Source of the DNA: Chloroflexota bacterium
GTDB taxonomy: Bacteria > Chloroflexota > Anaerolineae > Promineifilales > Promineifilaceae
DNA: 5,678 bases
Reading direction: 5' to 3'
Assembly: GCA_003519205.1 (NCBI GenBank)
Contig: DOXE01000073.1
Location: 3,997-9,674 of the forward strand
A program made the translations under genes and the position numbers. Positions 1 through 5,369 of this stretch are shown one piece after another. The notes beneath the pieces are model-generated. The model worked only from the letters and a program-made list of their open reading frames with translations. It was not told where the DNA came from and made no database searches. Position 1 is the stretch's first letter; every line of letters begins with the position of its first letter.

Positions 1-393
1 AGTCACCGCTTCCCGGTTAATTGCCGCACAAGGGACGATTTTCGCCCCATAATTCTTCGTAGCTTCGCGCTTGATGTTGGGTGCATCCTCGGGCATAACC
101 ACGGTAGCTCGAACGCCCAATAGTTTTGCCGCTAGGGCCACCCCTTGTGCATGATTGCCACTGGAATGGGTGATAACACCGGCCGCACGTTGTTTGTCGC
201 TCAATCGGCTAATAGCATGGTAAGCCCCGCGAAACTTAAAAGCTCCCACGCGCTGAAAATTTTCACATTTCAAAAATACCTGTCCACCAACCCTTTCATC
301 CAAGGTACGTGAGGTCATCACCGGCGTCCGGTTGGCAATGCCCTTCAAATTGCTGGCAGCACTGGCAACAATAGTCGGTTGAAGCGACGACAT
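1..393 (-). CDS. Threonine dehydratase / serine racemase family PLP enzyme (N-terminal part, cut by window edge)
   Basis: The 131 visible codons are the N-terminal part of a fold-type II PLP enzyme of the threonine ammonia-lyase/serine racemase group. These enzymes deaminate threonine or serine to 2-oxo acids, or racemise serine, in the cytoplasm. Visible motifs are the PLP-lysine region GAFKFRGA (K53) and the phosphate-binding region THSSGNHAQG (residues 75-84), followed by the usual MPEDAP...K..A...YGAKIV stretch (100-120). The ATG at 393 was chosen because it puts the RTPV motif near residue 23, as is usual in the family. An in-frame ATG at 456 would add 21 residues that do not look like the family. 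Neither start has a clear Shine-Dalgarno sequence. The C-terminal half lies outside the window, so an ACT domain (biosynthetic IlvA type), its absence (catabolic TdcB type) and serine racemase cannot be told apart. The family call is secure; the exact reaction is not. Confidence 0.92.
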   Translation of the reverse strand, partial: MSSLQPTIVASAASNLKGIANRTPVMTSRTLDERVGGQVFLKCENFQRVGAFKFRGAYHAISRLSDKQRAAGVITHSSGNHAQGVALAAKLLGVRATVVMPEDAPNIKREATKNYGAKIVPCAAINREAVT

Positions 394-401
394 GGATTCT
401 A

Positions 402-429
402 AGTCTAATTTAGAAATCAAGATTGACAA
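402..429 (-). promoter_or_regulatory. Possible promoter for the threonine dehydratase-family gene
   Basis: On the minus strand, TTGTCA (429-424, five of six bases of the -35 consensus) is followed after 16 bp by TAGACT (407-402, four of six of the -10 consensus). Transcription would begin about 8 bases after the -10, almost at the ATG at 393. The transcript would then be leaderless or nearly so, which fits the lack of a Shine-Dalgarno sequence. This is a motif match only. Confidence 0.35.
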
Positions 430-494
430 GGGAAAAGAGACAATTGGCTTCCCCATCTTTTACGGCTGTCTCTATGACTTTTCTTTTAATCGAA

Positions 495-586
495 TGTTTC
501 ATTTCTTTTATAGAAGCTTCAGGCGGATGAAAATCCGCCGGACAATAGTCTGGCTTGAGCCCCTATCGAGTTTGAGAAATGCACTA
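495..586 (+). repeat. Intergenic palindromic repeat, copy A (92 bp, double hairpin with terminal inverted repeats)
   Basis: This is one of two related copies in the window; the other is at 2986-3100 in the opposite orientation. The core at 522-563 has a 7-bp stem with a GAAA loop (522-528 pairs with 533-539), directly followed by a second 4-bp hairpin (540-543 with 548-551, one G-T pair). The outer ends are TGTTTCATTT (495-504) and AAATGCACTA (577-586), an imperfect inverted repeat. The core matches copy B at 30 of 42 positions. The element starts 1 bp past the stop codon of the GNAT gene and lies upstream of the dehydratase promoter. No run of T follows the hairpins on the transcribed strand, so it is not a classic intrinsic terminator, although it could act as a 3'-end RNA structure. 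No target-site duplication is visible. Confidence 0.6.
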
Positions 587-587
587 C

Positions 588-1550
588 TTAGTTCTGGTGA
601 CCGTTTTTGACCATTTCGATTCGGCGAAAGACGTCGAAATAACCCGCATTTTTAAAGCCCTGCCAGGTTGGATCTTGTTCTGGCAGGTTCTCCATAATGG
701 CATCCCGAGTAAAATATCGTTCGTGTAAGGCTTTCAACAATCGGCAAGAAACCGAAGCCGGATCCCCTTGAAGTGCCTCGACGACGATGTGTTTAAGCTG
801 AAATTTATCAGGTTGGCAAATAGCCCATCCCTGGGCTCCATCCTCACATTCGACGAAGATGGCTTGCAGATCAGGTACATTGTAAAACGACTCGGATTCA
901 ATTAACCAATTAGGTCGGGCGTGCCGTTTGTCTAAAAGGTTAAATGCCGTTGAACGACTCACATCCACCATTCGGACAATATTTTCGCCATTAAAATATC
1001 CATTGCCGGAGAACTCCCTTAAATCAGGTGGGCGGCGAGCAACCACCAGTTCGCGCGTTGGCTGAAAGCCACTGGTGAGGAACAGTTGGTTTGCTGGCTC
1101 ATTGCCTTTAATCACCTCCAGCCAGATCGTCGTCAGATGCCGTTCTTCAGCTGATTGGAGCAAACGTTCTATGATTGCCCGGCCAGTGCCTTTTCGTCTA
1201 CCTGAAGGTAATACGCCAACCCGCGTAATCCAGGCTCGATCTTTCCTAATCCCAAGCATGCCCAGTCCATGGATCGTTTCTTCTTTCAAGGCGACCCATG
1301 ATGCAGTTAAATCAATGTCATAGAGTTTGATGTACTCATTCAATCGGGCCACGTTCATGGGCATTGGCACGATGTAATCCACCCGGGTCTGATTATAGGC
1401 CTCGACAAGCTGCTGCAAGCTGAATTTATCGGCCCGCCGCATTTCCAAGTGTCGATTCGGTTGCCAGAGTTGTTGGAAAAAACGATGCGGTCGAACGTTA
1501 TCTACCTGGCTCAACGTATTTTGCGATCTGTATTGGGAAACTTTTGACAT
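588..1550 (-). CDS. Tandem GNAT-family N-acetyltransferase
   Basis: The protein has about 320 residues and two GNAT-like halves. GNAT enzymes transfer an acyl group, usually acetyl from acetyl-CoA, to an amine; the substrate here is unknown. The first half (about 37-175) has a clear motif A: a beta strand ITRVGVLP and then the acetyl-CoA pyrophosphate loop RRKGTG (about 118-123), followed by the EV..GNEPANQLFLTSGF motif B region. The second half (about 188-315) is degenerate and lacks a recognisable RxxGxG loop, but ends with a GNAT-like NAGYFDVFRRIEM strand. It is probably structural. The start is uncertain. The ATG at 1550 overlaps the receiver gene by 53 bp, a TTG lies just before it at 1553, and an ATG at 1442 would begin right at the first GNAT strand and avoid the overlap. 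None has a good ribosome-binding site. It is probably co-transcribed with the receiver gene. Confidence 0.85.
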   Translation of the reverse strand: MSKVSQYRSQNTLSQVDNVRPHRFFQQLWQPNRHLEMRRADKFSLQQLVEAYNQTRVDYIVPMPMNVARLNEYIKLYDIDLTASWVALKEETIHGLGMLGIRKDRAWITRVGVLPSGRRKGTGRAIIERLLQSAEERHLTTIWLEVIKGNEPANQLFLTSGFQPTRELVVARRPPDLREFSGNGYFNGENIVRMVDVSRSTAFNLLDKRHARPNWLIESESFYNVPDLQAIFVECEDGAQGWAICQPDKFQLKHIVVEALQGDPASVSCRLLKALHERYFTRDAIMENLPEQDPTWQGFKNAGYFDVFRRIEMVKNGHQN

Positions 1551-1869
1551 CAATTGGTTTTAAAATGCAGCCACTTAAACCATATCTTTTGGCAGTTTCC
1601 AACGCCTTTTCGGCTGGCCAGGCAGTGATAGCCACCATTGGGACAGTTTGAAGGTTTGGTATCTGTTTCAAATGTGTAACAACTGTTTGCCCATCAATGT
1701 CGGGCAACCCCATGTCAATGAGGATCAAATCTGGCTTACCACTTATGGCGGCTTGAATGCCTGATTCTCCATCGTCAGCATGCGTAATGTGATAACCTTC
1801 CGCAGTAAGGACACGCTCGACGAGAACCTGGTTCGCTCGGTTATCTTCAATGTGCAATATCGTTGTCAC
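1498..1869 (-). CDS. Single-domain response regulator (CheY/DivK-like receiver)
   Basis: The protein is a lone phosphoacceptor receiver domain of about 123 residues with no output domain. The ILHIEDN strand carries the acidic pair. LILIDMGLPDIDG holds the phosphorylated aspartate (residue 52 from this GTG). The AITA threonine (82) and the LKP lysine (104) complete the active site. It should receive phosphate from a histidine kinase encoded elsewhere and act by protein contact. I chose the GTG at 1869 because the protein then begins MTTILHIEDN, as receivers normally do, and because a TATAAT box lies 7 bases upstream. The alternative ATG at 1902 adds 11 residues (MHQCQPFIIDR) without similarity to the family and also has no Shine-Dalgarno sequence. 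The 3' end overlaps the start of the GNAT gene, which suggests an operon. Confidence 0.88.
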   Translation of the reverse strand: MTTILHIEDNRANQVLVERVLTAEGYHITHADDGESGIQAAISGKPDLILIDMGLPDIDGQTVVTHLKQIPNLQTVPMVAITAWPAEKALETAKRYGLSGCILKPIDVKSFPIQIAKYVEPGR

Positions 1870-1876
1870 ACGATCA

Positions 1877-1882
1877 ATTATA
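1877..1882 (-). promoter_or_regulatory. Consensus -10 box (TATAAT) before the receiver gene
   Basis: A perfect TATAAT reads on the minus strand from 1882 to 1877. Seven bases separate it from the GTG at 1869, so transcription could start at the GTG itself and give a leaderless message. No convincing -35 hexamer is found at 16-19 bp, which keeps confidence low. Confidence 0.35.
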
Positions 1883-1902
1883 AAAGGTTGGCACTGGTGC
1901 AT

Positions 1903-2141
1903 CTTTGTCTAACTTAAGCCTGATAGTAAAACGAACACGGTTGGCTCTGGAACATTCGCGATCGACGATTAAAGTCACAATACCAAAATGGTTGGCGGGT
2001 AGCAAGCAAAAATGACCCGCTTTGGTCCTGACCGGTACCATTTAACTATTTGGTTAATTCAGATTTGAAGTAGTGAAGAGAATATTATTTTGAGGGATGC
2101 CTTTTGCGTTTGATTAAGGAGAGGAACGTTTCTCGAGACGC
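1903..2141. other. Intergenic region without a supported gene
   Basis: This 239-bp gap separates the metalloregulator stop from the receiver gene. I see no coding region. It holds a weak hairpin (GCGGGT 1995-2000 with ACCCGC 2015-2020, 14-base loop) and a small one (TTAAC 2042-2046 with GTTAA 2053-2057). Neither has a following T run on the minus strand, so neither is called as a terminator. The promoter of the receiver-GNAT pair may lie here but I cannot place a full one. Confidence 0.4.
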
Positions 2142-2873
2142 TTACCTGCTCCGGCCGAATTCTGATTTCAATTCAACCAGCACTGACGATGCTACCTTGT
2201 GGCCAATGATCTTGCTTTCCCCGTCGATTTCGACGGTCAAAGGCCCATCGAAAGGTGCAACATCTAGCACCATAAGTTTAGTGCCTGGAATAAGACCCAG
2301 ATCGCCCAAATAGCGCAACAATTCGCTATCTGCATCATCCGGAATCCTCGATACGACTGCGCGCGCTCCAGGATCAAGAGCTGTCAGATGTTTATAATTC
2401 ATGCTTGCTATTTGACCTTCTTTGGACGGAATCGGATCGCCGTGGGGGTCAAATTCCGGATTATTTAAGGCGGCCGCGATGCGCTCTTCAAGCTGTTCGC
2501 TAATCACATGCTCCAGAATATCTGCCTCTTGGTGTACTTCATCCCAACCGAATCCAAGAGCCTCGATGAGATACAATTCCACCAAACGGTGATGCCTGAT
2601 GACTTCTAAGGCGATCTCTCGCCCAGCATCGGTAAGGGTCACACCATAATGTTTTTCATAATTGACAAGATTGAGCCGGTTGAGTCGTTGAATCATACTG
2701 GTCACCGATCCTGGTTTAACCTGTCTGGCGTCGGCAATCCTGGAAGTACTCACCGGGCTTTTATCCTGCTCCAACATGTAGATAGTCTTTAAATAATCTT
2801 CTATTGCTTGATGATTCAATCCGTTGCGTTGAAGGGACGAACCAGGTGCAAGCGCATTTAAATCAGGTGCCAT
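2142..2873 (-). CDS. DtxR/MntR-family metal-dependent transcriptional regulator with C-terminal FeoA domain
   Basis: The protein has 243 residues. It has a winged helix-turn-helix (about 20-82; IADARQVKPGSVTSMIQRL is the recognition region), a metal-binding and dimerisation domain (about 83-155) and a FeoA/SH3-like domain (about 162-236). With Fe(II) or Mn(II) bound, such proteins bind palindromic operators and repress metal uptake genes. The ligand positions are visible: D26 where DtxR has Met10 and MntR has Asp8, the HHRLVE histidine and glutamate (H95, E99), and D118-x-x-E121-H122, where DtxR has Cys102-x-x-Glu-His and MntR has Glu99-x-x-Glu-His. The acidic ligands point to Mn(II) more than Fe(II), but this is inference. 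The ATG at 2873 has AAGG 6 bases upstream; the first 18 residues or so extend beyond the usual family start. The promoter and operator just upstream suggest autoregulation. No metal transporter regulated by it is visible here. Confidence 0.93.
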   Translation of the reverse strand: MAPDLNALAPGSSLQRNGLNHQAIEDYLKTIYMLEQDKSPVSTSRIADARQVKPGSVTSMIQRLNRLNLVNYEKHYGVTLTDAGREIALEVIRHHRLVELYLIEALGFGWDEVHQEADILEHVISEQLEERIAAALNNPEFDPHGDPIPSKEGQIASMNYKHLTALDPGARAVVSRIPDDADSELLRYLGDLGLIPGTKLMVLDVAPFDGPLTVEIDGESKIIGHKVASSVLVELKSEFGRSR

Positions 2874-2901
2874 TGATTAACCTTGCCAATGCAAAAAACA
2901 G

Positions 2902-2919
2902 TTTTAGGTATACCTAAAA
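2902..2919. promoter_or_regulatory. Perfect 18-bp palindromic operator for the DtxR/MntR-family regulator
   Basis: TTTTAGGTATACCTAAAA is an uninterrupted, perfectly self-complementary 18-mer. Its AGGT...ACCT half-sites resemble the TTAGGT-type half-sites known for DtxR/IdeR operators. It lies 28 bp upstream of the regulator's ATG, overlaps the last two bases of the predicted -10 box and covers the predicted start of transcription. A bound dimer there would block the regulator's own promoter. That this protein binds it is inferred from position and motif. Confidence 0.75.
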
Positions 2920-2946
2920 TTTAACACATCGCCACACGGCTGTCAA
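2918..2946 (-). promoter_or_regulatory. Sigma70-type promoter of the metalloregulator gene
   Basis: On the minus strand a consensus TTGACA -35 box (2946-2941) and a TAAATT -10 box (2923-2918, four of six bases) are separated by exactly 17 bp. The expected start of transcription is near 2911, the centre of the operator palindrome, which gives a leader of about 38 bases before the ATG. Confidence 0.65.
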
Positions 2947-2985
2947 CGAAATTTTCTTTTTTTGCGTCGCTTCACAATAACTCAG

Positions 2986-3100
2986 TGGTTCATTTCCAAA
3001 AGAATTGAAGTTCATTAGGAGCTTTAGTTGGACAACAGTCCGCCGGATATTCATCCGGCAAGAGCCTTCCAGTAAGTTGAGCACCTTTCAAAATGAACCA
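2986..3100 (-). repeat. Intergenic palindromic repeat, copy B (115 bp, double hairpin with perfect 10-bp terminal inverted repeats)
   Basis: The ends TGGTTCATTT (2986-2995) and AAATGAACCA (3091-3100) are perfect inverted complements. Inside, the core at 3018-3059 reads on the minus strand as a 7-bp stem with a GAAT loop (3059-3053 with 3048-3042), followed at once by a perfect 4-bp hairpin GGAC-TGTT-GTCC (3041-3030). The core is related to copy A at 522-563, and the right arm also aligns. The left arm is longer than in copy A (41 against 27 bases). The element begins 16 bp past the stop of the LPESG protein gene and ends upstream of the metalloregulator promoter. It may be a MITE-like or REP-like element, or a conserved 3'-end RNA structure. 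No T run follows the hairpins. Confidence 0.65.
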
Positions 3101-3116
3101 ATAAAGCAAATGATGA

Positions 3117-3704
3117 TCAATCGTCTCGACGACGACGCCACTCAATTCCTAGCCCCGCTAATATAAGACCAGTACCGGTTGCCAGAGCGGCAAGCAATAC
3201 TGGGGCAATTGGTGCCCCTGATTCTGGTAGAACCACGGCCGGTGGAGTGGCGCCAGGTGAAGGGGTGCTGGTAGGTAGTGGTGTGCTGGTAGTTGTCGGC
3301 GTGCTAACTGGAGGCGTGGCTGTTCCAGCTCTAACTACACAAAAATCCAAACCTTGGACCCCGGGTTGCTCAGAACTTAGATAGACCTGGATATTATTGT
3401 TTGAGGTGACTACCCAACCGGAAGCCTGTTCGATGCCTACCGTCCATGTACCCAGTCCGGCAGCAACCATGCCATAGGTCCCGTCATCGCCAGATTCAAG
3501 GACTACATTATTTTGGCCGTCAGGGCTGATAATATTAACTGGCACCCCTTGTGCCGTCGGTTCTCCAGTTCCTACACACTTACCATCCACATTCGTATCC
3601 TGGTAAACCGTTCCTCTTATTGAACCGCTTTGAGCATACGCGCTGCTAGCGACCAACGAAAGGAAAAGGACCAGAATTAATCCAAATTGAAGCTTCCTAT
3701 TCAC
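3117..3704 (-). CDS. Secreted, sortase-anchored small surface protein (SdrD_B/Cna_B-like domain, LPESG sorting signal)
   Basis: The protein has 195 residues. A signal peptide (1-24, ending SAYA before Gln) leads into one beta-sandwich domain (about 27-124). Its VYQDTNVDGKCVGTGEP opening resembles the metal-binding turn of SdrD_B/Cna_B-type domains. Two cysteines (C43, C122) sit at the two ends of this domain and could form a disulfide outside the cell. A Thr/Pro/Ser linker (about 128-156) follows, then LPESG (159-163), a hydrophobic helix (about 166-187) and RRRRDD. This is the layout of a cell-wall sorting signal, with Ser in place of the Thr of LPxTG. The start is a GTG at 3704 with a strong GGAGGT 6 bases upstream. 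The sortase gene ends 32 bp upstream and is the obvious partner. The role of the domain (adhesion, stalk or other) cannot be told. Confidence 0.85.
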   Translation of the reverse strand: MNRKLQFGLILVLFLSLVASSAYAQSGSIRGTVYQDTNVDGKCVGTGEPTAQGVPVNIISPDGQNNVVLESGDDGTYGMVAAGLGTWTVGIEQASGWVVTSNNNIQVYLSSEQPGVQGLDFCVVRAGTATPPVSTPTTTSTPLPTSTPSPGATPPAVVLPESGAPIAPVLLAALATGTGLILAGLGIEWRRRRDD

Positions 3705-3710
3705 AGTGAC

Positions 3711-3716
3711 ACCTCC
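3711..3716 (-). promoter_or_regulatory. Strong ribosome-binding site fixing a GTG start
   Basis: GGAGGT (3716-3711 on the minus strand, within AAGGAGGTG) lies 6 bases before the GTG at 3704. It is the strongest Shine-Dalgarno sequence in the window. It decides the non-ATG start of the LPESG protein, and suggests that this substrate is translated more than its neighbours. Confidence 0.8.
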
Positions 3717-3736
3717 TTAATTGAATAAAAGGACGA

Positions 3737-4543
3737 TTAAGAACCTAAACTAAAAACGGGCTTAGCTATCACAACCAACCTGTTTGAATTGGTTGTGTAA
3801 GGCCAGCACGTGACCAGAGTAATTCGTTCATCTCCAGTTGGTTGAATCCATCGAGCATTGTGGATTCGAACTGACAAAGGCTGCCCATTTTCCGGCATGA
3901 TCTCTTGGTGTATAACCTGGTAAACGAAAGGTCTTTCCGAGTCGTAGACGATTATCTCATCACCCAATTCCAGTTCAACTAGGTCACGGAAAACTTCACC
4001 ATAGATGTTGTTGTGTCCATTCAGGACGGTATTGCCCGTTTGTCCTAAAAGGGCACTTGTTTCATGCCAGCCCACCTCATCTCCTCGGGGAACTTGCCAT
4101 TGATAATAAGTCGTGCCATTTTCTTCCTTTGGAACCAGAAGTACCCGCTGAATCCTCACATCGATACCGAGTTTAGGAATGACTAAACGATCTGGTTGGG
4201 TCGGGTCTGTTGGAAGGGTCGCGCTAGAGGCATCGGCCGCAGCTGGAAATGATGGTAATAGTTCTGGTTCTACAGCCGGTTCAGGCAGCAGGATCGGTGC
4301 TTGAACATCTATTGCATCCGGATGTGAAGTCGGCGTGACGACGTATGTTTTTACAAACGTCGTCGGTGCCACAGAAGGCAAAGGAAGGATAGCCTTTACT
4401 TGTAATGTGGGAATGGGTAGTGTTGTTGGTGTAAATGCCAGGATAGCCAGGACACTGAGCACAATGATGAACCCAATCGTAATAAATACGATACCGAGTG
4501 GTATTATTTTTTCAGCTTTTTTAACCTTTGGTCCCGCAGGCAC
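3737..4543 (-). CDS. Sortase (membrane-anchored cysteine transpeptidase)
   Basis: The protein has 268 residues. A positively charged N-terminus (KVKKAEK) precedes one transmembrane helix (about 13-37), then comes a long Pro/Thr-rich extracellular linker (about 38-115) and the sortase beta-barrel (about 117-265). The catalytic residues are visible: His177 in LNGHNN, Cys246 in TLVTCWP and Arg255 in SNRLVVIA. Sortases cleave a sorting signal and join the protein to a cell-surface amine. The substrate is probably the LPESG protein encoded next. The GTG start at 4543 has GAGGT 6 bases upstream and keeps the whole membrane segment. The short TLVTC-to-Arg spacing and the N-terminal anchor recall class D/E-type enzymes, but I cannot fix the class. 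The linker is unusually long and low in complexity. The gene lies 45 bp after the sirtuin gene and may share its transcript. Confidence 0.92.
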   Translation of the reverse strand: MPAGPKVKKAEKIIPLGIVFITIGFIIVLSVLAILAFTPTTLPIPTLQVKAILPLPSVAPTTFVKTYVVTPTSHPDAIDVQAPILLPEPAVEPELLPSFPAAADASSATLPTDPTQPDRLVIPKLGIDVRIQRVLLVPKEENGTTYYQWQVPRGDEVGWHETSALLGQTGNTVLNGHNNIYGEVFRDLVELELGDEIIVYDSERPFVYQVIHQEIMPENGQPLSVRIHNARWIQPTGDERITLVTCWPYTTNSNRLVVIAKPVFSLGS

Positions 4544-4588
4544 GCCACCACCTCACTCTGGATTGGCCTTAACGTCCTCTTAGTATAA

Positions 4589-5353
4589 TCAAGAATGTTT
4601 CGTAATGGAAGCGGTACTTAAAATGACAGGTAAAACCATACCTGCAGGTCCACGAATGAAAAACGTGGCTTGAGTTGTCAAAGGCGTTTGATCGATATTG
4701 ATCTCAACAACTGCCGCCCCGAATTTCAAAGCTTGAATTGGCAGTGAAGCGGCTGGTTGGACGATGGCCGAAGTCCCAATCGAAAAGAACAAATCACAGT
4801 TTTGCGTAGAATGGATCGCTTCGGCGAGGGCAGCCTCTGGTAACGATTCACCAAACCATACGACGTCGGGTCGAAGCAGCCCACCGCACTTTGGACAAAG
4901 AGGTGGCTCGTGCCCTTCACCCAGCCAGTTATCAACAATTGTGTTTTCAATCGAACACTTGGTTCGAAGGATATTACCATGCAATTCGACCACGGGATCA
5001 CTACCTGCCCGTTGGTGCAGTCCATCCACATTTTGGGTGATGAGAGTGAATTTTGGAAAGAGAGACTGCATTTCTACCAAGGCTAGATGCGCGGGATTGG
5101 GAGTCGCCTGAGAAACCAATTGCCTTCTCCAAGAGTACCATTGCCATACTAGCTTGGGATTATTCTGAAAGGCTTGAGGGGTAGCCAGCTCCATCGGATC
5201 ATACTTTTCCCACAAGCCAGTTTGTGCTTCACGAAAAGTTGGGACACCACTTTCCGCAGAAATTCCTGAGCCAGTAAGCACGACTATGGAACTGGCTTTT
5301 GATAAAATCTTAATCAGTTCTCTGGGAACACCCGGTTCACCTGAAACAGTCAT
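4589..5353 (-). CDS. cobB: NAD-dependent protein deacylase, Sir2 family (class III, CobB-like)
   Basis: The protein has 254 residues, normal for bacterial sirtuins. These enzymes use NAD+ to remove acyl groups from lysines in the cytoplasm, giving nicotinamide and O-acyl-ADP-ribose. Visible motifs are the NAD-binding GSGISAESGVPTFR (28-41), TQNVDGLH (106-113), the catalytic His125 in ELHG, and the GTSAIVQPA stretch (193-201). Tyr73 and Arg76 in WYSWRR match the Tyr-x-x-Arg pair that binds succinyl or malonyl groups in class III sirtuins, so desuccinylase activity is likely. The zinc region is incomplete: CSIEN (Cys133) replaces the first CxxC, while CPKC (153-156) is present. E. coli CobB has a similar CSQSG. 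The ATG at 5353 lacks a good Shine-Dalgarno sequence and follows the mgtE stop by 16 bp, so it may be translationally coupled. Confidence 0.94.
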   Translation of the reverse strand: MTVSGEPGVPRELIKILSKASSIVVLTGSGISAESGVPTFREAQTGLWEKYDPMELATPQAFQNNPKLVWQWYSWRRQLVSQATPNPAHLALVEMQSLFPKFTLITQNVDGLHQRAGSDPVVELHGNILRTKCSIENTIVDNWLGEGHEPPLCPKCGGLLRPDVVWFGESLPEAALAEAIHSTQNCDLFFSIGTSAIVQPAASLPIQALKFGAAVVEINIDQTPLTTQATFFIRGPAGMVLPVILSTASITKHS

Positions 5354-5369
5354 CGTAATATATTCAACC

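Noticed and set aside
392..610. Plus-strand open frame of 72 codons
   Set aside because: It runs through the promoter region, across repeat copy A and into the antisense of the GNAT gene. Its composition is not protein-like, and the element structure explains the sequence better.
1075..1323. Plus-strand open frame inside the GNAT gene
   Set aside because: It is antisense to the best-conserved acetyl-CoA motif of the GNAT protein and has no recognisable domain.
1995..2020. Hairpin GCGGGT/ACCCGC as a terminator of the metalloregulator gene
   Set aside because: The stem is only 6 bp with a 14-base loop, it is more than 120 bp past the stop codon, and no T run follows on the minus strand.
2104..2313. 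Plus-strand open frame over the 3' end of the metalloregulator
   Set aside because: It is mostly antisense to the FeoA domain coding sequence and its product is not family-like.
2957..2963. Run of seven T on the plus strand as an intrinsic terminator
   Set aside because: No plus-strand gene ends here and the only preceding hairpin (GCC-ACAC-GGC, 2931-2940) has a 3-bp stem. The region is explained as lying upstream of the metalloregulator -35 box.
3237..3321. Repeated GTGCTGGTAG-like units in the LPESG gene as a tandem repeat or array
   Set aside because: They encode the Thr/Pro/Ser linker and reflect its low complexity; spacing and sequence are irregular, so they are neither a CRISPR array nor a separate element.
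4335..4583. Plus-strand open frame opposite the sortase N-terminus
   Set aside because: It mirrors the membrane helix and linker of the sortase, which has clear catalytic residues and a ribosome-binding site.
4582..4587. TATACT as a -10 box for a sortase promoter
   Set aside because: No acceptable -35 hexamer is found at 16-18 bp, and the short gap after the sirtuin gene makes read-through as likely.
4726..5111. Open frames on both strands within the sirtuin gene
   Set aside because: They overlap the catalytic core of the sirtuin in other frames and show no motifs.
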